Below, piece by piece: positions 1 to 8,822 of a stretch of 64,000 nucleotides of DNA. Below the pieces are notes generated by a model that was not told the origin of the DNA, did not search any database, and worked only from the letters and a program-made list of their open reading frames with translations. This stretch comes from Pseudobutyrivibrio ruminis (GTDB lineage Bacteria; Bacillota; Clostridia; Lachnospirales; Lachnospiraceae): contig NZ_SVET01000004.1 in assembly GCF_015057245.1 (NCBI RefSeq), positions 1 through 64,000 on the forward strand, in the 5' to 3' direction. A program made the translations under genes and the position numbers. Each line of letters begins with the position of its first letter. Position 1 is the stretch's first letter.

Positions 1-46
1 GTCTTTAGACTCCAGTGCCGGTAACAAGCCCTTATAGGGCTAGAAC

Positions 47-74
47 AAACCACCGGCTAAGCCGGTGGTTTTGA
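47..74 (+). terminator. Intrinsic terminator upstream of tcdA
   Basis: A perfect 11-bp stem (47-57 with 61-71) with a TAA loop and a short T run ends just before the tcdA ribosome site. Two smaller hairpins lie before it (GTCT/AGAC at 1-10 and AGCCC/GGGCT at 27-41). Bases 17-22 (GCCGGT) could pair instead with 52-57 (ACCGGC), which would disrupt the terminator stem. The region therefore looks like the 3' end of a transcript or structured leader that begins outside the window. I do not recognise an RNA family. Confidence 0.65.
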
Positions 75-88
75 TTATAGAGGTAATT

Positions 89-868
89 ATGTTAAATCAG
101 TTTTCAAGAACAGAACTTCTTCTTGGCAAGGAAGCCATGGAGGAGTTGGAGAATAAAAGAGTTGCCATTTTTGGAATTGGCGGTGTCGGCGGTTATGTTT
201 GTGAAGCCCTTGTAAGAAGTGGTGTTGGCCATTTTGATTTGATAGATGATGATAAGGTTTGTTTGACAAATCTTAACAGACAAATCATTGCAACACGTTC
301 TACAGTTGGTAAGCACAAGGTTGATGTTATGAAAGAACGTATGCTTGATATCAATCCAAAGGCAGATATCACTGTTCATAAGTGCTTTTTTCTTCCTGAA
401 AATGCTCAGGAGTTTCCATTCGAAACATACGATTATGTTGTGGATGCAGTAGATACAGTTACTGCTAAAATCGAAATTATTATGCGCTGTAAGGAGCTTG
501 ATGTTCCAGTAATCAGCTGCATGGGAGCAGGAAACAAGCTGGACCCTAGCAGATTTAGGGTGGCAGATATTTATAAAACAACAATGTGCCCTCTCGCAAA
601 AGTAATGCGCCGAGAGATGAAGAAGAGGGGCGTTAAGCATTTAAAGGTTGTGTTCTCAGATGAAAAGCCAAGGCGTCCAATTGAGGATATGGCCATTAGC
701 TGCAGGACAAATTGCATTTGCCCACCTGGCGCAGAGCACAAATGCACAGAGAGAAGGGATATACCAGGTTCTATAGCATTTACACCTGCTGTAGCAGGCT
801 TGGTTTTAGCCAGTGAGGTTATTAAGGATTTAACTAACGGATTTAGCAGAGACAAAATAGGGGAATAA
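89..868 (+). CDS. tcdA: tRNA threonylcarbamoyladenosine dehydratase (TcdA/CsdL)
   Basis: An E1-like (ThiF/MoeB) enzyme that uses ATP to cyclise the t6A base at position 37 of ANN-decoding tRNAs to ct6A. The N-terminal FSRTELLLG segment is typical of TcdA. It is followed by a Rossmann nucleotide-binding motif (FGIGGVGG, about residues 28-35), the DDDKV and NLNRQ motifs of E1 enzymes, and SCMGAGNKLDP. The cysteine-rich C-terminal part is also typical. I chose the ATG at 89 because AGAGG at 79-83 precedes it; an earlier in-frame start at 65 lies inside the terminator stem. It is the first gene of a short tandem with a LysR regulator 4 bases downstream. The family call is firm; the tRNA function is taken from the family. 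Confidence 0.93.
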   Translation: MLNQFSRTELLLGKEAMEELENKRVAIFGIGGVGGYVCEALVRSGVGHFDLIDDDKVCLTNLNRQIIATRSTVGKHKVDVMKERMLDINPKADITVHKCFFLPENAQEFPFETYDYVVDAVDTVTAKIEIIMRCKELDVPVISCMGAGNKLDPSRFRVADIYKTTMCPLAKVMRREMKKRGVKHLKVVFSDEKPRRPIEDMAISCRTNCICPPGAEHKCTERRDIPGSIAFTPAVAGLVLASEVIKDLTNGFSRDKIGE

Positions 869-872
869 AACT

Positions 873-1814
873 ATGACATTACAACAAGTATTGTACGCGT
901 TAACTATTGAAGAAATGGGGTCAATGAACAAGGCAGCGGAGAAGCTATACATTGTTCAGCCTACACTTACCAGTGCCATTCAAGAGCTGGAAAATGAGGT
1001 GGGACTGACCATTTTCATGAGAACCAATAAAGGTGTTATCGTAACACCTGAGGGGCAGGAATTTTTGGATGACATCAGAGGTTTCTATCGTCAATACGAT
1101 ATTGTAATGCAAAAATATAAGGATGAAGGTACATACAAAAGAAAGTTTGGTGTATCAACTCAGCACTACACATTTGCTGTAAGAGCCTTCATTGACATGG
1201 CAAAAGAATACGATATGAATCAGTTTGATTTTGCCTTGAGAGAGACCACAACTCACAATATTATAAAGGACGTCAGCACTCTTAAAAGCGAAATCGGTAT
1301 TTTGTACATCAGTGAGCATAATAGAAAGGCTTTGAATAAGCTTTTTAATGAGCATTCTGTGGAGTTTCATCCACTTATTAAGTGTCGAGCTTTTGTTTAC
1401 TTATGGGGAGAGAATCCACTTGCTCAAAAAGAATATATTACGTTTGATGACTTGAAGGATTATCCTTGTCTTTCCTTTGAACAAGGAGAAAATAGTGAGT
1501 TTTTGGCAGAAGAGATTCTTAGCGAGAATATATATCCTCAGACTGTAAGAGTTACAGATAGATCAACAATGCTTAACCTGGTTCGTGCAATGAACGGTTA
1601 TACTCTGTGTTCTGGAATTGTATGGGGCGACTTGAATAGCGACGGATATGTGGTTGTTCCTTACAAAGGAGATGAAGAGAATCCTAATAGTATTATGGAA
1701 ATAGGCTATATCACCAAGAAAAACTCTGTAATGAGTAAGATAGGTGAGCAGTATCTGGAAGAGATAGATATTGCATTATCTCAAATTGATAAGAGCGTTA
1801 TTTACGAAGAATAG
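873..1814 (+). CDS. LysR family transcriptional regulator
   Basis: A 313-residue LysR-type regulator. The N-terminal winged helix-turn-helix is clear: EEMGSMNKAAEKLYIVQPTL at about residues 11-30, then SAIQELENEVGLTIFMR and VTPEGQEFL. The rest is a substrate-binding (PBP2-like) effector domain. The start lies 4 bases after the tcdA stop, so the two are probably cotranscribed. A precorrin-2 dehydrogenase gene follows, so control of siroheme or sulfur metabolism is possible, but the sequence does not show the effector or the targets. A 12-bp palindrome just downstream (1837-1848) could be its own or a related operator. Confidence 0.9.
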   Translation: MTLQQVLYALTIEEMGSMNKAAEKLYIVQPTLTSAIQELENEVGLTIFMRTNKGVIVTPEGQEFLDDIRGFYRQYDIVMQKYKDEGTYKRKFGVSTQHYTFAVRAFIDMAKEYDMNQFDFALRETTTHNIIKDVSTLKSEIGILYISEHNRKALNKLFNEHSVEFHPLIKCRAFVYLWGENPLAQKEYITFDDLKDYPCLSFEQGENSEFLAEEILSENIYPQTVRVTDRSTMLNLVRAMNGYTLCSGIVWGDLNSDGYVVVPYKGDEENPNSIMEIGYITKKNSVMSKIGEQYLEEIDIALSQIDKSVIYEE

Positions 1815-1818
1815 TTTT

Positions 1819-1848
1819 TTCACATATTTTTGCTATAGTGTATACACT
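1819..1848 (+). promoter_or_regulatory. Possible promoter with palindromic operator
   Basis: TTCACA (1819-1824) and TATACA (1841-1846) are spaced 16 bases apart, a moderate sigma-A type match. The perfect palindrome AGTGTATACACT (1837-1848) overlaps the -10 element, as a repressor site would. It lies directly between the LysR gene and the precorrin-2 dehydrogenase gene. Confidence 0.4.
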
Positions 1849-1879
1849 GATGATGAGAAAACGTATCAAGGAGGCTGAT

Positions 1880-2512
1880 ATGGCATATTTTCCAATGTTT
1901 GTAGATATAACAGATACTAATTGTCTGGTTGTAGGTGGCGGTGATGTGGCCCTTAGAAAGGTAAATGTACTTCTGGATTTTGGAGCAAAAGTACATGTGA
2001 TTGCCAAAGAAATCTCTATGGAATTGGCTGCTTTATCTGAGGAGACGGATCATCTGCTCTTAGAACAGCGCGAGTTTACGCCACTTGACCTTCAGGATCG
2101 CAAGTTGGTTGTTGTTGCAACTAATGATAATGAGCTCAATGCTCAGATTTCTATGATGTGTAACGAAGGCGGTATCCCTGTCAATGTGGTGGATGACAAG
2201 GATAAATGCTCATTTATTTTCCCATCATATTTGAAGGAGCAGAATTTAGTAGGAGCATTTTCTAGCAGTGGCAATAGCCCTGCCCTTACTCAGTTCCTTA
2301 GAAATAAAGAAAAAGAAGTGCTTACGCCAAAGCTTGGAGAGCTTAACGAGATGCTTGGCAGATGGAGACAACCGATTACAGAGCTGTTTCCACTGGAAGC
2401 ATCTAGAAAGAGTGCATTTGAACAGCTTATCGATTATGCACTTTGCTATGATGGAATTCCAACTGATGAAGAGGTTGAAGAGCTGCTAGGCGCTATTAGC
2501 ATGACATTATAA
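1880..2512 (+). CDS. Precorrin-2 dehydrogenase / siroheme synthase N-terminal-type protein
   Basis: A 210-residue protein of the Met8/CysG-N/SirC family, which oxidises precorrin-2 to sirohydrochlorin with NAD+ on the way to siroheme (or cobalamin). The N-terminus carries the typical YFPMFVDI start, the VVGGGDVALRK nucleotide-binding motif and a VVATND motif. Next come NVVDDKDKCSFIFPS and SSSGNSPAL, which are family hallmarks. There is no methyltransferase domain. The ATG at 1880 is preferred because AAGGAGG lies at 1868-1874; an upstream in-frame ATG at 1838 falls inside the likely promoter. An intrinsic terminator follows 12 bases after the stop. Confidence 0.92.
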   Translation: MAYFPMFVDITDTNCLVVGGGDVALRKVNVLLDFGAKVHVIAKEISMELAALSEETDHLLLEQREFTPLDLQDRKLVVVATNDNELNAQISMMCNEGGIPVNVVDDKDKCSFIFPSYLKEQNLVGAFSSSGNSPALTQFLRNKEKEVLTPKLGELNEMLGRWRQPITELFPLEASRKSAFEQLIDYALCYDGIPTDEEVEELLGAISMTL

Positions 2513-2523
2513 ACATATCTAAG

Positions 2524-2552
2524 AAAAAGACCTTGAAAAAAGGTCTTTTTTT
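2524..2552 (+). terminator. Intrinsic terminator
   Basis: An 11-bp stem (2524-2534 with 2540-2550, five-base loop GAAAA) runs into a seven-base T run. It closes the tcdA/LysR/precorrin-2 dehydrogenase group. Confidence 0.9.
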
Positions 2553-2570
2553 GTGTATTTTTTGTCAAAA

Positions 2571-2601
2571 AAGACACATTTTTGCAAAAGTTGGGTACAA
2601 T
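2571..2601 (+). promoter_or_regulatory. Possible promoter of the signalling block
   Basis: TACAAT at 2596-2601 is a good -10 hexamer, with AAGACA at 2571-2576 as a weak -35 and a long 19-base spacer. It lies between a terminator and the first HD-GYP gene, where a promoter is expected. Confidence 0.35.
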
Positions 2602-2635
2602 AGAAGTGTTATTTTATATAACGAGGGGTGAGAGT

Positions 2636-3979
2636 ATGAGTACATTACAGAAAACCAGAAAACTAATAAAAAGATTGTTTATAATCTTAGGAATTTCTTT
2701 TGCTGTCATCATTATTTCTTTTGTATTTCACGTGATTCAAGTTAACAAGTTTAATAGCCAGGAAAGATATTATACACCAGATACTGTATCCATGGATGTT
2801 ATAGCGGATATTCATCCTAGGGGGATGCTTACAGATTCTTGGGAAAAGAATGATGCTTTCGATAATATGGTCATTAATGGCAAAATCTATGAAGCTACTA
2901 TAGTAAACAATTCAAAGTGTCTCTTAACAGATTGGCAGTTGAAGGTATATGTTCGGGAAAGCTGTTGGATTAATAATGCCTGGAATGGGACTATGGAAAT
3001 TCATCAGTTTAAGAATGGCGTAGAAAACATTCAGACTTTAGATTTGAGAGATTATAACGCAAGTGATATTACTCTTGATTATTATTTGGCAGGACAGGAT
3101 TTGCTTATTCCTCTTAATAGTGGTGATTATTATATATATCATCCAAAAACAGGTAGTGATTCTGGAGAAGTACCAATTAAGTCAACATCGGAGCTCTCAG
3201 GTCAGTCCAACATTGGATTTATCCTGTATAGTCTGTCTGGGGACAATGATTTATCTGACTATGTAATGACATATCATCTTACTAAATCTTATTTTGCAGG
3301 CACAGCTGGAATGATATTTGTTGTACTTATACCGGCATGGATTTTACTGATAATTGTATCTGCAATAATTGGATGGATTATTTTAGGCTTCGAAAGTACT
3401 GTGAATTATCAAACCCAGATAATAGATGACATGTTTACAATCTGTAGCAATCTTGCAGATGAAAAGGATTATTATCACAAAGAACATTCTAATAGAGTTG
3501 CAAAATATTCTAAGAAAATTGCTGAAGCAATGGGAATGGATAAGCATGATTGTAATGTAGTGTATTATGGTGCACTCCTTCACAATATAGGTAATTATGC
3601 AGTACCGGAAAGAGTTTTAGGAAAATCAACCAAGCTCACAAAGGATGATGAGAAAATTGTACAAATACATACAATTAAAGGTGCAAAATTGCTTGAAAAT
3701 GTGAAGATGATACAGCTGGCACCTGCAGCAGCATTGTATCACCATGAACGCTTTGATGGAAAAGGCTATCCAATGGGCAAGAAAGGGGAGGATATTCCTT
3801 TAATTGCAAGGATTATTGCTGTCGCTGATGCCTATGATGATATTAGTCACGATAGAGAATATCGTAAAAAGTATAATCTAGAAGAAATAAAATTATTCTT
3901 TAAAGATAATTCGGGAACATGGTTTGATCCACTTATTATAGACGTGTTTCTAAAAATTATTGATACCATTGAGGAATAG
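2636..3979 (+). CDS. Membrane-anchored degenerate HD-GYP domain protein with CBM2-like ectodomain
   Basis: A 447-residue protein. A membrane segment lies near residues 14-36 and a second near 222-247. The region between them is extracytoplasmic. It has a pattern (VNNSKCLLTDWQLKVYV, then WNG) that resembles family 2 carbohydrate-binding modules, though this is tentative. The cytoplasmic part is an HD-GYP domain, the family that hydrolyses cyclic di-GMP. It keeps the HSNRVA helix, HHERFDGKGYP and VADAYDDI motifs. The key HD pair is His316-Asn317 (LLHNIGN) instead of HD, so a metal ligand is lost and catalysis is doubtful. I start at 2636 because GAGGGGTGAG precedes it; an earlier in-frame start lies within the promoter area. 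A hybrid kinase gene follows after 15 bases. Confidence 0.85.
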   Translation: MSTLQKTRKLIKRLFIILGISFAVIIISFVFHVIQVNKFNSQERYYTPDTVSMDVIADIHPRGMLTDSWEKNDAFDNMVINGKIYEATIVNNSKCLLTDWQLKVYVRESCWINNAWNGTMEIHQFKNGVENIQTLDLRDYNASDITLDYYLAGQDLLIPLNSGDYYIYHPKTGSDSGEVPIKSTSELSGQSNIGFILYSLSGDNDLSDYVMTYHLTKSYFAGTAGMIFVVLIPAWILLIIVSAIIGWIILGFESTVNYQTQIIDDMFTICSNLADEKDYYHKEHSNRVAKYSKKIAEAMGMDKHDCNVVYYGALLHNIGNYAVPERVLGKSTKLTKDDEKIVQIHTIKGAKLLENVKMIQLAPAAALYHHERFDGKGYPMGKKGEDIPLIARIIAVADAYDDISHDREYRKKYNLEEIKLFFKDNSGTWFDPLIIDVFLKIIDTIEE

Positions 3980-3994
3980 TTGGGGAGTTTTTAA

Positions 3995-6900
3995 ATGGTT
4001 AACATAGATAAGAAAAAGCTCAAAATTTTAATACAGGGTATAGTAATTATACTATTGAGCAGAGGGGGAGCACATCTACTGGAATTTCCAGGAAATCTGA
4101 ACCTTACAGGAATTATTTATGCCTCTTATTACGGAGGATGGATAGTGGGCCTTCTAGCTGCAATCATTGGTGGCCTTCTAGCTAAGTTTTTTGTGGCAGG
4201 AGATATAGTTTTTATTGTTATCGATGCTTTAATGGCTATTTTAATTTATTTATTGAGCAGAAATAATAGATTTTTTAATAGGTTTTTCTCTACGATAAGC
4301 TTAGCCCTTACATTTGCAATATTGCAAGGAACTATGTTGACTGTTGTATCGTATATCAACTACCCAGAGTATGCCGGAAACTATCTAATAGATGCGTTAG
4401 CAGCTTATATTACGAATTTAGGCGGCAGTCTGTTTTCTTGCATTGCTATATGCAGTCTTTTTGTGTCTTTTGCAGACGCATTTGTGAGCTGTATGCTTAT
4501 TTATACAGTCAGAAAGCTTTATAAATGGTATTTCAGAAAAAAGAATTCATCTAAATTGAAAAAAGCATTGGGAGCGAAAGTTACCTTGACGCTTTTGGCA
4601 ATTTCTACAGCCTTAGCATTTATTGGTCCAATAAATGCTAAAGCCGAAATGAACATCAATTTTGTTCAACGTATATACAATAGTGATAATGGTTTAGTTG
4701 GTGGATGTGCAAATGATTTGGCACAGACTTCCGATGGAAGCATGTGGGTCGGTACATACGGAGGCTTGTACAGGTTCAATGGCAAAAACTTCGATTTGCT
4801 TGATTCCGTGGCATCTATTCGATCTGTACAGTGCTTGTATGTGGATGAAAATGATAGGCTTTGGGTCGGAACCAATGGGGCAGGTCTGTCTGTGGTTCAT
4901 GACGATTTGTCTGTAGGCGTGTTAAATACTGATAATGGGTTGTCAGCCAATTCTGTACGAGCCATTGTTGAAGATGGCAAAGAAAACTATTTTGTAGGAA
5001 CTACAGCAGGGCTCGAAATTGTAAAAGTTGAAGATGAAAAACCAGTAATCATTAAATCCTTTGATGATATTGGTTATGTATCAAAGGAAGCTGCTGATAG
5101 CAATGGGCATGTTGCTGTACTTGATACTGTTGGAAATATTACTGTTTTTTCTACAGATAGTTATGAGGTGGAAAATTCATTTGAATGTAATGAAGCGACT
5201 ACAATAGCTTATGATTCTAAAGATAATTTATATATAGGCACAGATATGCAGTGTATCTACAAATATGAGTATGTTGATGGAGCCTACAACAAAATAGAAA
5301 CTATTGATACTCCTGATTTTACATATATTAATGAAATGTATTTTCATCGTAACGGTTTGATTTACATTGCGGCTGATTCTGGAATAGGATTTGTAGATGA
5401 AGAGGGGAATGTAAGTCATATTAACACAGGAAGATTTGATAGCTCTGTGGAACAAATATTTGAGGATTATCAAGGAGATTTGTGGTTTACCTCTTATCGT
5501 CGTGGATTACTATGTTTAAGTCAGTCTGCTTTTGTTGATACATTTGGTGTTTATAATATTTCACCAGCGGTAGCAAATGTTATAAAAAACAAAAATAATC
5601 AGTTTTATATTGGAACTGATGATGGACTTGTAATTATAGATTATGTCACTGGTAAAGCTGTATACAATGAGATTACTGAATTTTACGCGGAAACAAGAAT
5701 TAGATCAATGTCGGAGGACAAAGATGGCAATTTAGTTATAGCTGGTTATGGCAAAAATTTAATGGCTGTTTCAGATACTGGAGAGTTTTATCAATATGTG
5801 CAGGATGAAAATCAGATTACAGATAGAAAACAGCGATTTTTACTAACTCTATCAGATGGTAGAATTCTGGTTTCTAGTGAAAGTGGATTAACTTTCATAA
5901 AGGATAGAAAGATTGAAAGCACACTTGAACTGGGAAATGAACTAGATAATGCAACAATTTTAAATGCTTTAGAGCAGGAGGATGGCACACTACTTGCAGG
6001 CAGTGACGGTGATGGAATAGCTGTTATAAAAGATGGCAAGGTTGAAAAATATATAACGAAAGAAGATGGCCTATGTTCAAGTGTTATCCTCAGAATAGTG
6101 GCTGATAAAGTTGGAAATGGCTATTTTATAATGACTGGAAGTGGGCTTTGTTATATGAATCAAAAATATCAGATTCGAGAGTTAACAGGCATACCATATT
6201 TTAACAACTTTGATTTATATCAATCGGAAAGTGGCAACGTATTTATAATTGGCGGAGCAGGTATTTATGTAGTTAGATATGAAGACCTGATGGCAGGCTT
6301 GTCAGCAAATGTCTATAATTTGTTGGATTCTAATAAGGGGCTGCCAGGAAGCCTTACAAGTAATGCATGGAATTATGTTTCTGAAGATAATACAATTTTC
6401 CTTTGTGGAAGCACAGGAATATATTCATTGAATCTTGATAATTATGGAATGAATATTGATTCATATAAGGCAAAGATAACAGGTGTTTCTTATGATGGAG
6501 AATACGTGCCTGTTACCACGATGGATGAAATAGTTATTCCTAGAGGAGTAGAGAGGGCAGATTTTACCTTAGATTTAAATAACTTCACTCCTAGTGATCC
6601 GTATATACGATATTATCTATCGGGTGTTGATATAGAAAAGACGAAGGTTTTAGCAAGTGAACTAGGAACAATATCCTATTACCGTCTACCTTACGGGACA
6701 TATAAGTTTAATATAGAAGTGTTGAATGACGATAATAGAGTTCTAGTAGAACAACAATATACAATTATAAAAGAACGAGAAGCATATGAAACTACAGCAT
6801 TCAAGATATATTTTTATCTAGAAGTAAGTTTAATAGTTTTTGCAGTAATAGTTTCATTTGCAAATGGAACCGTATATACGTTAACCAAAAAACAAAATAT

Positions 6901-8785
6901 TGAGCATGAGGAAGTTGTAAAGAAATTACAAGCTGAAAAAACTGCTGCCTTGGAAAGAACCCTTAGGATGGAAGAAGCGGCTAACAAGATGAAGTCAGAG
7001 TTTTTGGCTAACATGTCTCACGAAATCAGAACTCCTATTAATGCAATTATTGGCATGGGAACTATGATTACAAGAGAGTCAAAGGAAGAAACAACAAAAA
7101 AATACGCAAGAGATATAAGAAATGCCAGTAAGACTTTGCTTGCTCTAGTTAACGATATTTTGGACTTTTCAAAGATTGAATCGGGTAATCTGGAATTAAT
7201 TGAGAGTGATTATGATTTAAGCATACTAGTTAACGATTTGATTAACATGATTAAACCAAAGGCTGACGATAAAAAGCTTAGCTTTAATGTTGATATAAAT
7301 CCGGATATTCCTCAGTTTTTATTTGGCGATGAGGTGCGAATAGAGCAAATTATTATCAATATTCTGAGTAATGCCGTTAAGTATACGCAGGAAGGTGGCG
7401 TTACATTTAAAATGGATTATTCTCGAGAGTCAGACGAGGATATTATGCTCAAGGTTAGTGTAAGCGATACAGGTATAGGCATCAAGGAAGAGGATATTGA
7501 AAAGCTGTTTTCGCCATATCAGCGTTTTGATGAACAGAAGAATAAAAAGGTTGAGGGTACAGGCCTTGGCATGAGCATTACAAAGAGTCTTCTTGAAAAA
7601 ATGCATAGTCAGCTTGAGGTTACTAGTGTGTATGGCGAAGGCTCAACTTTTGCATTTTCCATTATTCAACAGGTAAAGGGAGAGGAAAAGCTAGGAGATT
7701 ATAGGAAAAAGGCTGACGTTGCCGTTTCCGAAGATGCTATGGAGTCCTTCCATGCTCCAAATGCCAACATTTTGGTAGTTGACGATGTAGAAATGAATTT
7801 GATTGTCGCAAAGAATCTTTTAAAGCGTATTCAGATTCAGGTTGATACAGCACCTTCAGGACCGATTGCGGTAGATTTATGCCATACTAAAAAGTACGAC
7901 ATTATATTCTTAGATGCAATGATGCCTGGAATGAGCGGCGAGGAAACATACGCAGCCATTAGAAAGGCTTGCTCGATTAATAATGATACTCCTATCATTG
8001 TTCTTACTGCAAATGCAGTAAAGGGGGCAAAGGAGGAGTACTTGGCAGTAGGTTTTTCAGACTATTTGTCAAAACCAATAGATGGTCTTAAGTTTGAGGC
8101 CATGATAGAAAAGTACTTGCCAGATGATAAGAAGCAATTTGATGTTGAACGAACAGACGAAGAAGAGAATGATTCTGATGGGGACGGGGACAGTATTTCT
8201 GGTTTGCGCCAGATACCAGAAATCGATGTTGATTCAGGAATCTTGGCAGCAGGAGATGTAGATACTTATCTTGTAGTTTGTAAAAGCTTTTACGAAACAG
8301 CCAAGGAACGAATTCAGATGATAAAGGATTATTATGATGGCATGGATATTAAGAATTATACTATTCAAGTTCATGCATTAAAGTCATCTGCAAGACTTAT
8401 AGGTGCTAATGATTTATCTGAAAAGGCGTTGGCGCTTGAAATGGCTGGAAAGGATAAAAACGTAGATGCGATAATCGCAAATACGAATCAGGTATTAGAT
8501 ATTTACACAAGGATTTACAACCAAATGATAAATATCTATGAGAAGGAAGCTGAAGCTTCTGATAGTGAAGAGCCTAAGCAGGAGATTTCGCAGGAAGAAT
8601 TGAATGACGCGTATGAGGCATTGAAAGAGTTAGTAACACAAATGGATTATGATTCTATAAAAATGCTTATAGAAGAATTAAATACTTATAAATTGCCAAG
8701 TGATGATGAAAAAACAATATTTGAAATCGAACGGTTATTAAAAGTGTTTGATTGGGATAAAATAGAGGAATTGTTGCAACTATGA
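3995..8785 (+). CDS. Hybrid histidine kinase: membrane domain, reg_prop propeller, HisKA, HATPase, REC, HPt
   Basis: A 1596-residue sensor kinase. The first ~190 residues form a polytopic membrane domain resembling ECF transporter S-components. A further hydrophobic segment near 200-215 leads to the periplasm-side sensor. This is a set of two-component-regulator propeller repeats (DGSMWVGTYGGLYRF-type blades) and a Y_Y_Y domain before a membrane segment near residue 945. The cytoplasmic part has HisKA with the H-box SHEIRTP (His1009), an HATPase with NILSNAVKYT, a receiver with Asp1307 (FLDAMMPGM) and an HPt with His1460 (VHALKSSAR). A ~75-residue tail ending in a KVFDWDKIEELL motif follows. 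It is thus a complete internal phosphorelay, without the AraC output of Bacteroides HTCS proteins. The ligand is unknown. Confidence 0.92.
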   Translation: MVNIDKKKLKILIQGIVIILLSRGGAHLLEFPGNLNLTGIIYASYYGGWIVGLLAAIIGGLLAKFFVAGDIVFIVIDALMAILIYLLSRNNRFFNRFFSTISLALTFAILQGTMLTVVSYINYPEYAGNYLIDALAAYITNLGGSLFSCIAICSLFVSFADAFVSCMLIYTVRKLYKWYFRKKNSSKLKKALGAKVTLTLLAISTALAFIGPINAKAEMNINFVQRIYNSDNGLVGGCANDLAQTSDGSMWVGTYGGLYRFNGKNFDLLDSVASIRSVQCLYVDENDRLWVGTNGAGLSVVHDDLSVGVLNTDNGLSANSVRAIVEDGKENYFVGTTAGLEIVKVEDEKPVIIKSFDDIGYVSKEAADSNGHVAVLDTVGNITVFSTDSYEVENSFECNEATTIAYDSKDNLYIGTDMQCIYKYEYVDGAYNKIETIDTPDFTYINEMYFHRNGLIYIAADSGIGFVDEEGNVSHINTGRFDSSVEQIFEDYQGDLWFTSYRRGLLCLSQSAFVDTFGVYNISPAVANVIKNKNNQFYIGTDDGLVIIDYVTGKAVYNEITEFYAETRIRSMSEDKDGNLVIAGYGKNLMAVSDTGEFYQYVQDENQITDRKQRFLLTLSDGRILVSSESGLTFIKDRKIESTLELGNELDNATILNALEQEDGTLLAGSDGDGIAVIKDGKVEKYITKEDGLCSSVILRIVADKVGNGYFIMTGSGLCYMNQKYQIRELTGIPYFNNFDLYQSESGNVFIIGGAGIYVVRYEDLMAGLSANVYNLLDSNKGLPGSLTSNAWNYVSEDNTIFLCGSTGIYSLNLDNYGMNIDSYKAKITGVSYDGEYVPVTTMDEIVIPRGVERADFTLDLNNFTPSDPYIRYYLSGVDIEKTKVLASELGTISYYRLPYGTYKFNIEVLNDDNRVLVEQQYTIIKEREAYETTAFKIYFYLEVSLIVFAVIVSFANGTVYTLTKKQNIEHEEVVKKLQAEKTAALERTLRMEEAANKMKSEFLANMSHEIRTPINAIIGMGTMITRESKEETTKKYARDIRNASKTLLALVNDILDFSKIESGNLELIESDYDLSILVNDLINMIKPKADDKKLSFNVDINPDIPQFLFGDEVRIEQIIINILSNAVKYTQEGGVTFKMDYSRESDEDIMLKVSVSDTGIGIKEEDIEKLFSPYQRFDEQKNKKVEGTGLGMSITKSLLEKMHSQLEVTSVYGEGSTFAFSIIQQVKGEEKLGDYRKKADVAVSEDAMESFHAPNANILVVDDVEMNLIVAKNLLKRIQIQVDTAPSGPIAVDLCHTKKYDIIFLDAMMPGMSGEETYAAIRKACSINNDTPIIVLTANAVKGAKEEYLAVGFSDYLSKPIDGLKFEAMIEKYLPDDKKQFDVERTDEEENDSDGDGDSISGLRQIPEIDVDSGILAAGDVDTYLVVCKSFYETAKERIQMIKDYYDGMDIKNYTIQVHALKSSARLIGANDLSEKALALEMAGKDKNVDAIIANTNQVLDIYTRIYNQMINIYEKEAEASDSEEPKQEISQEELNDAYEALKELVTQMDYDSIKMLIEELNTYKLPSDDEKTIFEIERLLKVFDWDKIEELLQL

Positions 8786-8822
8786 TATAATTACATAGGG
8801 TTATATTAAGGGGTTTTGAGTG

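Noticed and set aside
104..640. Open reading frame of 178 codons on the - strand
   Set aside because: It lies fully inside tcdA, has no ribosome site, and its product has no recognisable motif; tcdA on the + strand is certain.
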